The notes under the pieces: model-generated | Databases searched by the model: none | What the model was told of the DNA's origin: nothing | Seen by the model: only the letters and a program-made list of their open reading frames with translations | Translations under genes and position numbers: made by a program | Part shown: positions 25,948 through 39,000 of the stretch, one piece after another | Numbering within the stretch: the first letter of the stretch is position 1 | Layout: the number at the start of each line of letters is the position of its first letter | Source of the DNA: Triops longicaudatus | Lineage: Eukaryota; Arthropoda; Branchiopoda; Notostraca; Triopsidae | Reading direction: 5' to 3' | Assembly: GCA_022885665.1 (NCBI GenBank) | Contig: JAGQDJ010000033.1 | Coordinates: 124,001 to 188,000, forward strand | Length of the DNA stretch: 64,000 bases

Positions 25948-27014
25948 TTATTCAGCATCGCAAAAATGTTCAAGCGTATTTTCACCATGCCTTGTCAGGC
26001 TTAGTTCGTGCTTGTCTACTTTGACCATATCAATACATCCTCGGAAACCTTCATAGTATGACGATGGCAATCCGTCCGGCAAGTGAGAGCTTCCTCCTAT
26101 ATCCAACACGTTATGTATTGAGTTGTATGAGTGATAGTGAAGATTGTCTAATCATTCCAGTATAATTATACCTATCCATAATTTTCCGTTCGTATTCAAA
26201 ACAGTTGCACCATGATCTGCAGTGACTTTCACCAGTGGTTCATTATCAACCTGGATATACGCTAATCGTTTTCTTCTTTCGGTTACGACGGTGTGCCACC
26301 GTCCATCGCTAATATCAACCTATAAAATCCAACAGATATAATAGTACTCTTGAAATTCTATAATATTTTAGACCCCTAAATGTAAACTTTTTATACCGTT
26401 GATCTCGCAGCAAGGAATCTCGTCTGCTTGCCCAAGTTGAAACTTAATTCAAGTTTTCCGTGGACCAAAGCCAACGCCAAATAGTCAGCCTGTAACGTGT
26501 GTCCTCGACTGGACCACAAAATCAGCCCATCTTGGGCTGTCGCTCGTAATCTCAGCTCAAAGCGATTTGTCCTTTGACTCTTCGATCTACCCAGGAAAAC
26601 GTGAAAGGCATTTACAACATAGCTGATACTGGGAGTAGATGGTACTGGAAAGGGTTATTTTCCATGCTAGAGGATTCTACAGCCTCATGCTCTCCGTCCA
26701 ATTCCAACTCTTCGTCTGTGCCTTTCTCATACAGCTCGGAAATGTTAGCAGATGAAACGTGAAAGATGTCCAGATCAGTCAGATTAAGATGGGTCTCCCA
26801 TGCGTAAGAAAGATAAGGGGATAGGCTAATAAAAGGCCCCAAAAGTCGTTAGAAGAGATTAGTTGAGTACCCGAAGTTATTTCTTTTCCTTTTTTTTGTT
26901 TAGAAAAAAGGAGATAAAAGAAGTTGACTTACACGTCTTTGACCTGGTTAGGGTACTTCAAAAAGGTGTAACCGTTAAACCTGACCGCTCGCTTTTTAAG
27001 GCCGTCATCCAGAC
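25948..27014 (-). CDS. agrn: agrin LG3, C-terminal domain
   Basis: Exon 26933-27014 opens LG3 (AVRFNGYTFLKYPNQVKD). Exon 26397-26586 continues SKSQRTNRFELRLRATAQ, DGLILWSS and YLALALVHGKLELSFNLG. Exon 26172-26319 has DGRWHTVVTERRK and LWIG. Exon 25948-26096 ends GFRGCIDMVKV, a single Cys near the end, and TAA at 25948-25950. In vertebrates LG3 carries the z splice site and binds LRP4 and dystroglycan. The intron 26587-26932 falls at the z position (vertebrate EYLNAV / NHFEL). The gene is complete at its 3' end. Confidence 0.92.
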
Positions 27015-30000
27015 CTACGTGATCGAATGGATTTACAGATGTATACTTCATGAAAAGAGCAGTTAACTTACGTTTCTCGCAACGTTTGCCCCCATAGCCA
27101 GCCATGCATTTACATGTAAAATGTCCCAATAAAGGTTGGCAAACGCCACCGTTTTGACAAATTCCTCTGGAGGAAGAAGTGCCTTTGTTGGTGTATAATG
27201 AAGGAACGTCACCACATGGAGGTCCTTTGTATGCCGTAACGCCTTTCATTTCCAACATCGACTCCATAAGTCTGTCATTTATTTTTCCGTTGATTACCAC
27301 ACGTTGTACAGCTCCTTGGAACTGTAACGCGAGCTCTTCAACAGCTGGAGTTATGCCATACCTAAAGATGCAAACAGCTATGAAATAGAGTTACAAGGGC
27401 ATCAGCCGCTTTCAGTACTTCCAGCCTCCCAATAATGTGTGCGTTTCGAGGCTAAGCTCCGTCAACGGGCCAAGAGAGCTACCGTAAACTGGTACGCCGT
27501 CGTTTAGTTGCAAAGAAGCTTCCTTTCCTTTGCGAGACACGATGATCTTGTGCCACTGATGTAACGTGACCCTCTCTGCAACTCTACATGACATACGTCA
27601 AAAGAATGTTAAAAAATTTCCCCTTACTCCTCTCATAGAGACAACAAAATGTGTAAAGGGGGCTTACGAGATATTTCCTAATCCACTCCCTAAGTCCCAC
27701 ACGAAGCGTATCCTGCCGTTTTGTAATCCCAGCCAAATAAAATCATTTCCTCGTCCTACATCACTTTGGGCAGCGTACAGTAATGTTCCTTCTGAAGATC
27801 GGGTCAGGAACCAGATTTCCAGATTCAGAGAATGTGCCACATTTTCGAGCGTCGGTAGTGCGATGTACGAAGTCGAGCTTGGACTCGTAATGCTAAATTC
27901 TGGTAACAAAATTTCTTGTTCGCTGTCGTCTAAAATTCCAAATTTCAAATCACAAAATTTAATGCAAATGGTTATAATAATTACTAAGATAATATCTATA
28001 AAGCCTTACATTCCATGCATGTAGTTCCTTTTCTGCCCCATGGACACTTGCATTCAAAACGACCTTTGATACTCACACACGTCGACCCATGAGCACACGG
28101 GGACTTTAAACAAGGATCTACCACTGTGTCGCAATTTGCACCTAATAATCATAAGGATAGTTTAGGTATACATGGTACAATAACAGTAAATAGGAGCTTA
28201 CCTGTGTATCCAGGGCTGCATATGCACGAGTAATTATTGCCATTAGTATGTAAACAAGTGCTTCCATGCATGCAAGGCTGACGTCTGCAGGGGTTATCTC
28301 CGCAGCGTGTAACAGCTTCTGTTTTCAGAACTAGTCCAGTTTTGGGAGCCTGCTCGTCGCCCAGATACTTCGCTTGATTCCCACCAGTTCTTTTATTCGG
28401 ATCCGGTAGTTGGAACGTCAACAGTTTACGACCTAATTTGACTCGGCGGATGCACCCAACGAACCCAGCCTGGGTTCCAATGTTGTCATACACGCTAAAT
28501 AGAGCAAAATCATTAGGGTTGACGAGATATCAGCAAGTTCTCGTTTAAAATACCGTATCGGAGCGTTGGGTATGTAACCCATCCATGTATTTGATTCCAA
28601 GTCAAGAGCTCTGAGATGCCCGGGGCTTTTGCCAGCTACGTGCTCACCGTGGTCGATACTCAAGAGTCCATCTTGCCTGTACCGCTGCGCCAGAACTTTG
28701 TGCCATTCATGGAGCGACACGGGTTCAACCGAACGTAGAATAACGACACCATTGCCTAGGTTATACCGGAACTCAACGTATCTAACAACAATAGAAAAAG
28801 GGAAGAATTACTGGCTGCAGCAGTGGGTATGAATTCCAATATCAGAAACGGTAGGAGGTAGGAGACTCCCTTGGTATCACATAAAAATGCTCTACAGTAT
28901 CTAGGCTTACCTATCTACAAGGGCTAGGGCAAAAAAATCGCCCGTACCGTCATCGCGCTGTTGGGCATAAAGCAGCAGCCCGCTTTCTGTCGTAGCCTTA
29001 AACTCGAGCTCGATATGCAGCTTAACGTGAGCTTTTATACGTCGAAGCATGACATAAGAACGGCCATGAAATGACGGGGTTTCTGCGCCCTCCCAATCCT
29101 CATCTAATCCAACAGTGCACACATATAGGTCATATCGTGAGCAAGTCTTATAACATCTATTTTCAAATGTTCGAATTTCCGTACCATTGATGCGATGTTC
29201 ACATTGGGGACCTGTTCGTTCGGGCCCACAATGGCACACGTAAGACTCTTCACCAAGTGGCTCGCAGGTGGAGTCGCCCATGCAAGGGTGTGAGCTACAT
29301 GACGATTGTTCCAGATCCGTGTCCACATTCGGTTGATTTCCTTTTAAACACAAATGAGAAACGCACAAAAAATGTAAAAATCATGTTGTGCAAATGTTTT
29401 TTTTACTTATGCACAAACGGCTGTTCTCCGATTCCACAAAACCATCGGCACACGAACAAAAGCTCCGTGTGCAAATGGCATTCGGTATGGTGCAATCCGA
29501 ATCTGCAACACAGATATCACCTAGGAAGCCCTTCACGTGAACGGTAGCTGGGGTAGGTCGCCATCCATGGTAACTGACTCCAACCTTGAAGAGCACGTGT
29601 AGCGTTTCTTTAGTTACTTACCTTAATGACAAATAACATGAATGTCAAGTACCTGATTAAGGTCCCGATTTTGATTAGAGTCCAAGCTCAAATCCAGCAT
29701 TGCCAGATCTTTGCTTAGAGGTAAAACATGCCTAGTAGACTTGGAATATGACTGGCCGTTGCCTAGAGATTCCGTGACACGCAGTTCCGCATGAGACAAG
29801 GGTGGACTTGTCGCTCCATCCTCTGAGAAAAAAAAACTCGTGGTAATGTCCTTTGAATTATTCAAAGTTTCTTACCTATACAAGGTCCAAACGTTGCAAC
29901 TATAATTTCCATTTGACGTCGGCAAGAATCGAGGCGTAGTTCGCATTCTGAGGCATATGACTGGCCATTCGTACCGCATACCATCTAGGGAGAAAAAAGT

Positions 30001-33000
30001 TATAAAACTTCTCCAAACAAATACTGCACTATTGCTGTAGAAAACCGAAAAGAATTCCTGGGAAAAGCAAATATTCCAGGTCCTTACTTCATCCGGTGTT
30101 GTGTCCAATTCGCAGTCCATCTTGCATATACAATCGGTCTGTCCTCCACGGATTTCTTGGCATTCTGCGCCATACAGGCATTTCATATCTTGACACGAAG
30201 GCGAGCCAAATGCTGACAAGGTAGCTGGGCAAACGAATAACAAATAAAGTTTTCCGAATTGTAATATCAGAATTTTATTATTCAACTCTTGAGTTGTCAG
30301 TTCGCAAAAAGAAATGATGAAGGTTAAAAGGGTGAAGTTACCATGTGCACAGCCCCCTGGTGCTTGATCAATGGGACGCCCGTCTTGGCATCTATCGCAC
30401 TTATGTCCGATGACGTGAGGACGGCACACGCAACGTCCAGACATTTGCTCGCAGTCCGTTCGCGCCGATCCCAAAGAATTGCAGGCACACACTAGATGAC
30501 AATCATAAGAGCATATTTGTCTCCCAACTTCATAAACAAACAAAACTTATACGAAAGAAGCATAAATGACTTACACGTGCAACCGTCGGCACCTTCCATG
30601 TTTTTATGCAATCCCCAATGCCCAGGCTCACAGCGGTCACAATATCGACCTCCAACTCCAAATTTGCACTGACACTGAAATGTGACAGGGTCGCATGTAT
30701 CTGTGACAGAACCTAATTTCAAAGATCACGGATTATAGTTCCCGATCGCTATAAGTTCGTTCAAATTGCTGACAGAAATCCAGAAGAAGAAGTACCTAAT
30801 TTGTTGCAGTTACAAGTTGATGGACACCCAGCACCTCGGGGGCCCGGTGCAGGGGTCTTCTCATCTGGACAGCAGCCATACGGACTCTGTTTGCAATTGA
30901 GATAAGTATGGTTTCCATGCCAAGGATTGATGTAATCTGCCCCTGTAAGTGGCAAAAATAATAATTTCTTCAAGTTAGTCGAAAGAGCACAACAAAATAG
31001 GGTATCAAGTGACAGCAGCGTAGCGCTACAAAGCGAAGCATGAAAGGGATCCGTATTCTACTGCATCGAAAAGCGAAGCAAAAGCAACCCAAATCCCACC
31101 TTCACAAAGCTGCAAAGGCCGCAACCGCAATTCAGTCTGTCTTTCGCAAGCCTCTTTCAACATAGCGCATTCTGAAGGGTACAACCTGAGATCCGAGCCA
31201 CATACTGGACCCACCGTTGACGGACACCGAGCACGACAGGAACATCGTGGGTATCCATCAGGTCCGCTTTCGCAAACAGCTCCGTAGTCGCACTTTATCA
31301 GAGCGCAGAGTGGATCGGATGTGGTAGCGAAGGTGGCGTGGGCGGGTGGGTTAACAACTAGTTCAGGTTGGAGGGGATTTTTAGTCGAAAAGCGTGAGTG
31401 GTACGGTCTATGGGTGGTTAGTTCGTGACCTACACCGGGATATGAGTTGGGTTATGCGAGGGAAAACAATGGAGCATAATTGCATTGGTTAGTTAAGAAG
31501 CTACGGCGTGTGGGCTGAAGTCAACTTACCCAGTAAGGGTTGGCACGGTCCGTTGTGCATAACCTGTAGCGATGTTTTCAGCTCGCACGCTTTCTTCTCT
31601 ACCTCACATTCACTTGGGTAACTCCTACCATCCGATCCACACACTTCCAAACTGGGGCTTGGATTTGATGGACAGCTTGTCGGACAGACACAAACGCCAT
31701 CTTCGCAGCGTGCGCCCCATTTGCACCGGACATTCTTGCACAAGTCTAGTGGTCCCGTAAGAAAGAGAAAGATCCAAGACATTACATTTAAACTCTTGTC
31801 GTTTGACAGAAGAAACTATTACCGCAGTCACCCGTTGATGCAATGACAATAAATTGGTGTTTTCTGCAGGCAGCCGCTTTAAGCTCACACTCGTTACGGT
31901 ATGTCATTCCGTCCGTCCCACACACTTTTGTCTCAGGTTGCTGTAAAGACAAGAAAAGAACAGGTACGTAGTTAAACCAAGGTTTGGTGCAAAAGAAGAA
32001 TGGCCACAGGATAAAAATATTGCTTACATCCATGCAACCGCGCGGGCAAACGCAACGAGCGGTTCCCATGCCATCGCTTTCACAAGTCGCATAAAAGTCG
32101 CATTGTTTACTTTCACAGCCGTCTGCAAAACACAAACGAAATAAAGACAAAAAAATTAAGGGAATCCTTACAAAAACAACCGACCACTTTTACAGCATTT
32201 GAATTCTGTATCTAATGTAAGAAGCCTTACCAGTTTGACTGACATCTCCCAGAAAGTCTTGCATAAGAAAAGATTAGAGAAAAAAATATAAACTTTTTCT
32301 CTCTTGTGTTCATAGTCACTAACAATGAAAGCCAGTACAAAGAAATGGAATACTTACTGCATAATCCTTTATACAAGACGCTAGTCGTCTTACGAGTTCT
32401 ACACGACTCTAACCGCAAACGACACGGATTGGTATACGAAACTCCATCGGAACCTAAACAGAGAGTAAAAGAGTGTCTTCGTTAAGCATACTAAACAAAG
32501 GCCGGCCAACAAGTAGGAAGTGCTTAACACTCACCGCAGACTGGATCGAACTCGCCACCGCATGACGAGCATTCGCACGTAGGCTGACCGTTTACTTCCA
32601 CACAATATCCGCCGGGAGGACACTCGTGGTTAGCACACGCGGAACTTCCTAAAACAGGAACAATCATGGATATCGATCCTATCCTTGACAAAATGAATAG
32701 GCTTACCGCAAGTACCCACGTACGCCAAGGTCATGTCGCTCTGATTGAGACAAGCATGTCTTTTCAACTCGCATTCGTTGTCATACGTTTTGCGATCGGT
32801 CCCACAAACTGGTCTTAAAATGGGCGCACAAGGGCCGGGACAAACACAGCGAGCGATGCCAAACTTATTAATTTGGCATTCTTCTCCAGGTTTGCAGGCT
32901 GCGGTGGCGCACGGATTGATCCCTTTTACGGCAGAAAATTTGAAATTCACATTACTTTTTATCTCTGCTATTCAAGTTTATATTTTCTACACATTTCTTT

Positions 33001-36000
33001 CTGTCTTTCTCTGTTTTATATTTCTATTTTTGCTGAGAAGAACATACCCGACGAGCACTGTCCCCGATACAGAATTCGGAGCCCTTTTTGTCCCCGGCAA
33101 GCTTCCTTGGTTAGCATACATTCATTGCTGTATGTCCGACCGTCCGAGCCTAATTTAAATATACGTCACGTAATTCCAAGCTAGACAAGGTAAAGAACAT
33201 TATACCACAAACGGGCTGGAACTCAGGAGGGCAGGAACCACCGCAACGGCAATGCGCTTTTCGCTCTTCGTCGAGTTGGCAAACCTGATCTGCTGGACAC
33301 GTCACGTTACCGCAAGGATCTGTGAAAACAAAAACACAGTTAGTAACTTGTAAGATACTAAAACACTTAACCATACCGCAAAGACCCTGGAACTTAATTT
33401 CAATCTGCCGATTACTTAGGCAGCTAGCTCTGTGTAATTCGCACATATTGGCATAATCTTTGGCGTCTGCTCCGCACAAAGGTCGCGATCCAGTGTTGTC
33501 CCCGTAATTGGGGCATCTACAAAAAACAATACCAATTAAAAGAAAGTAGTGATAAACCTTGTCGCCGGCAAATGAACGATTTCAATCTCAACTTGATCTT
33601 TTGCCCGTCACATATAAAAGGAGGAACAATCAAAAGATCTATAGTTGACAAGCATGTTTTTCTCTGAAGAAAACTTCTGACGAATTGGATCTGCTGCCAA
33701 AATAAGCTAGCTAATCAAGCGTCGACGTGAGAACATGACGAGCTGACACTGAACGGAACTACCAAGTTCCGACAGAGCAAAGATAGAAAAAACGAAACGT
33801 TCGTGAGAAAGTTTGACTATAAAACAAACTTTTAATTTAAAATAAATTAAGCGTATACAGGACCGACTGCTAAAATACTTGCAACCAAGGCGACATGCGG
33901 TTATAAAATCAAGTTGTTGTTATTTTAAGAAAAAACTGTTATTTTTTATTACCTGGTTGCACACTGACAAATGGCTGTCCGTCCGTCTTGTGATGGAATA
34001 CATTTGGCTCCCGGTTGACACTGTAAACTAAGGCAAGGATCCGGAATTTCTGGTGGGAACACATAACAAGCCACGACGTAAGTGACACTTGTACTACAAA
34101 CTAAGTAGAGCAATAATATGCTCACGGAAGTCATGTACAGTGAGGAGCACATGGACAGATAGAAACGAAAGGGACCGAACAGAAGAAATGTTACAAAAGG
34201 ACAACCAGTAAACACGTTTGCAAGTGTGTCGTTGCCCGCTCTTTCAATGATAAAAAAAGACGCGACTGCAAAGCCAAACCCAGGCAAGGCGGGACTCGTT
34301 ACAAGGCAACAATATTCACCCAAGAAAAGACACAAGTATCAAAAGCATCGAACCGTAATAGTTCAATATTCGCGATACTTTTTTGCCTCTTTTAACCTAT
34401 TGATGCTTTGGGGGAGTAAAAGTGATGCATGTCTAATATTATTGTCTGCAATAATAAACCGCGATACGCACAATAAGACCTATTGCTTTAAATTTTTAAC
34501 GCAAGTTGGAATGCCTATCGACTGTGGACGTTTTGGTCGTTCGTTGAGCTTATAATACAATCTATCCTTTTATAAACGAAGTCTAAATTAAAGTTGAGAA
34601 ATCTATTCTCGAAAGGATTCTGAAGGCAAGAGTAATTCGTTTGCCAGTCGCACTTGGAAATTCACAGAAGCTTAACACTCGTAGTTTTCCAGAGAGATAA
34701 AAATATAGAGCTTGGTAGCTGCACCCAAAAAGTCCAAAATTACGCCACCACAAACTTCTGGCAATACGCTCACACAAAGGGGACAATCCAACTTAACATC
34801 GTAACACCCTTCCTCTTAACAATTCTGGAAGTATACACTAAGTGGAATAGCTTGGTCGAAGTTAAAGTTTGCAGCGAATTCTACTTCCGTCCTTTAACTT
34901 CTAGATACCGGGTTCCTTTTGAACTGTACAATCACACTCCAACGCAGTAGCCACCTTGTTCAATTTTGCCCTCAAGTTCATAGTATTGGATTCAATATGT
35001 ATTTCCCTGGCTTGCTTTTCTATACAAAAATCTCGTGAAAATTAACGCGAAAGAACGCTTTGAACAGTCAGGCATTGGGGAGCACACAGTGCGTGATAGA
35101 GACAGTCAAGGGAATTCCCTATATTGGCGCTTAATAGACAATTGAATTGATACGTCTCCGTGGTCACCGACGCATTCGTTGGAAAAACAACAGAAACACT
35201 CAAGTGACAACAATAACGAAACAAGAAGAATGGACCGATGCCACTTGCTTGTGCTTACTGCCACGCTCTTTTGCTATCCTCCGTCGAGGAGTTCGTTTGT
35301 GTGGCCTTCGAAAGTTAGCGAGCTGCGCGCCTTCCCCGGTTTGCAGCTCAGTGTCATAGTACGCATAGTGGGATGGGGGAAGTCCCATCCCGTAGCACGA
35401 GTCCTTCAAGCCCTATCACCCTTGACAGGCTCAGTTTACTTGTGCAAAGGCATTGGGAGGATTCCTGACTGACTTTTGCTGAACTTTATTGACAAGCCAA
35501 GAAATAAACCATCTTCTGTACGCAGGCATGCATAACGCGTGCTGTTAGGTTATTTCTCACTTGTACCATTTACGACATTATTCCCATGAGACAATACACA
35601 CATGATTTACAGCCCACACATCATGTGAAAAAGTATTCCAGCGGCTCAAAGAAACGTGATGAGAAAAGACATTCAAAGGCCGGAGTAGCTGAGGGAGTTT
35701 CACCGTTGCAGCCAGTACCCAAACGTTCGCGTGCACGCAAATGTTTATCGACTTATTATTAAAGCTGGGAAAAGAACAAAAACACTAGAAATTTACCCAG
35801 CTACCCAACGGAGACGTACTGCATAGTACATGCAGGCTAACGCAGACCCAAAGTGCTGTATTATGCTAAGACGAGATGTTCAAGTACAGCGTATGGTCGC
35901 TGGTCACGGAAGTGAGAAGACTTGGCTTCCACAAACGTCGTCTGTTTTCCATTCCAAGTGTCAAAACCAACAAGAATACAGCATGAAGGAACTTCTAATC

Positions 36001-39000
36001 AATAAGCTGCATGAATCGGTTGGCAGGTGACTTGACAAGAATGTTGGTTTTGACACAAGGGTGTTGGTCGCTTTGTTTCCTGTTCTTTTTGGGGCATAAG
36101 CCTTCCTTTTTATGTGGAAGAAAGATGACTTTAACTTTATAAGAGCGACACACGAAAAGAAATAAATGGGCTGCCCTTACGGACTACAGTCATAAAACGC
36201 ACCTTTTATAGTATCCGTAACACATAAACAGGGACTCTGTTGCGAGTTTGGTTTGAAGATATTTCACGGTACCGTACGTCAATTTATTGTTGCGAGCTTT
36301 TCCCGGTAACGTTCTCCGCTGGAATAGCTAACTTTGAAAGGAAAATAGACAGTCACGAGAATCCGCGAACAGACGGCGTTGCTTTAAATACTGCAGCTGT
36401 GAAAAGTCCAGGCTTTTCTCGAAAACTTTTGCTATGGTATGGTCCTATGGCGGGTGCCAAGAGAAGCTTTGTGAGAACGGCACGATAAGCTCCCATATTT
36501 TTAAAGCACGTAATTGACGTACATCATGCTTCTAAAGACTCAGACGGGCTCAAATCAGACAAAGAAAGTAAAGTAACAAGTGTGGTAAGCTGAGATAAAG
36601 AGAGAGTAAAAGAGACAGAACTTTTATTTCAATACCATGTGAATTAGGACACACGTACCCATAGCTGTTCTCCTGGAGAGTCCAGCTTTTCTTTCCTTTT
36701 TAAATTGATTCCGATTCTTTCAATGTCTAGTCTAAGGAAGACAATTCTTTAATCCAATTTTCCCGACTGCGGAGTCCTGTGGATCGAAGAACACCGAAGA
36801 ACTTTAACCTTAGTAGACTTGTGCCCAACTAACCAGTTTGGGAGGAGAAAAAAAAATACTAAGAAAACGTTTCTTACAAAACCATAGTCTATAACAGAAA
36901 TACTACGTAGATTCTTCTGGAAATTTCTAAATATTTACCATTCAAGGATTTGTTTATGGACGCGATGAATAAAGAAAGAGACCTCAATTGGCCATTAGAG
37001 GAATGCACCGGGGATCTCAAGGAAAAACAGTCTCACGAGCTTTACGCTATTTTATTCTTAGAAAACCAAAAGTGGTAAAAAAACGATGCTAGACAACGAG
37101 GAAAACGTATTGCTGCAGAAAAATTCGAGAAATGTAGGATTCAAAATTTCTCTTGCAGCTGTGTGAGATATAGAATTAGGAGCCGTATAGAATTAGTTTC
37201 GAGATTGCAGTCCAATTACCCAACGCTTTATCGTCGGAAGCTCCTAATAATTAAAGCCACCAGCGGGCCGAAAAGAAACGCGGAGTTGCTACGAAGAGCT
37301 CCACCAGCTTTTTTACGCCTACATCTGAGTTGGTTGTTAGGAAGTTAGTTCCATTATTGCTACAAGAAGCTCTGTTACTGAACAAAAAAGTTATACTCTA
37401 TTTCCAATTTTGCAGTTCATAAGACATTAAAATGGTTTAAATAAGTTTCTTTTTAACGAAGTTCAAACGAATTACACAGTAATGCCACTTTTTCTTCCAG
37501 CAATCAAAGTACTATTGATATCGATCTTTGTTTTCCGTTTCTCTAATTATACTAATGTGAAAGTTTCCCATAAGCGATGAAGCTTATGAAGTTTACTGTT
37601 ACGTTTACTCTAGTCCCGTTTCCCTGCATCAAGCTCTTTCACATTTCAGAAAACCGCTGGGTAGTTACGGCGCTGCCTACCAAGGACCATTATCAGGCTA
37701 AACGGCAAGTTTGTCGTAACACGTATATCCATTCCCGAAGACCCATTTTGTCCATTTTGTCTTTTAATTCGTTTAACACGCAGTATAGTGCAGGTTATAT
37801 TCTGGAAATTTTTCACCTGCTCAGTCTATTTTGCTATGGCAATTATATAGTAATTTTGACCGTGTAAACGGTAGCGTATTGCGTACTTGGGAAATAACTT
37901 TTTCAAAAAGGAAAAAAGGTCGCTTTCTAGAGAACTGAAAAAGAGACGGGTCAACTGAAACAGGATACCACCGAAAAAAATGTAACCCAAGAAATCTAAG
38001 TATCTAAGGACTTTCAAACTCGTTAGTAAACAAGTGATATTAGCCCATGAAGAAATTTTAATGGACATACAAAAAAGTTTCGATTTCACCATTATTCGCT
38101 GAAAGACTGCGGTTCTTTTGTTTTCAACGCTATGTTTTTTTAAGAATTTCGAAATTTTAAATGAATCTAATAGTAAAGCATAAATTGTCAACATATTAAG
38201 TTTAACATCTTATACACTAACATTCTAAAATAATTTACAGAACAATAAAAAAAAATAAAAAATAACAGAAACACGAATGAAACACAAATATTTAAGGGAA
38301 GGTTTATATTCTACAGAGAAAGTTAACATTCTACAGAACACAGTTAATGCAGTTTCTAAATTAGTTGTTTAACTATAACGGAGTTTCGGAATAGTATTTT
38401 TCATAATATGTATATTAATTCTCTCTCATTCCACGTGGCTCTTCTTAATGTTTATAAATACTCAAATCAAAATAGCTGTTTGTTACAGTGAGATATTTCT
38501 ACTAAAACTAAAACTTAATATTATTCCATGTCTTCATTTTTTCCTTCCAATTAACAATACTTCTTATAGATAGGACAATTTTAACCCTTGTAGGTATAAT
38601 TGGGTACGATTAATTTGTCCGTGCATTAAACGAAAAGAGAAAAAAATGCTGAGTCCCATGCGTCTTATCTTTTTTTCTTAATTGTGGACACTTTACTTTA
38701 AGAAATTAGAAAAGTCAGGAGTTAATGAAAAAGTTATGAGCTCGAAATAGATATTCAGCACAGCGTAGATATTCAGCATAACTCAGTAATGCGATTGTAT
38801 TCTGAGTTATGCTGCAATACTTGACTTTCGAAACTAGCATGCTTTGAATTTCTCACTTTTCTTTTTCTCATTCCTTTAAAAGTAATTTAAAAAATACTAA
38901 GTTTCCCTTCGGGTTATATCCTCGTCTATTAGTATTTCGCAACAGCAAGTTCCACTCAAAAAACGTCCGAACTATGGTGAGTTTCAACTACATTGTATTG

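Noticed and set aside
29872..30543. Single 223-codon minus-strand frame through the LE2/FS9 region
   Set aside because: It reads through two introns by chance and follows the shifted frame in FS9; splitting it into exons 30342-30491, 30088-30224 and 29876-29985 matches domains and phases.
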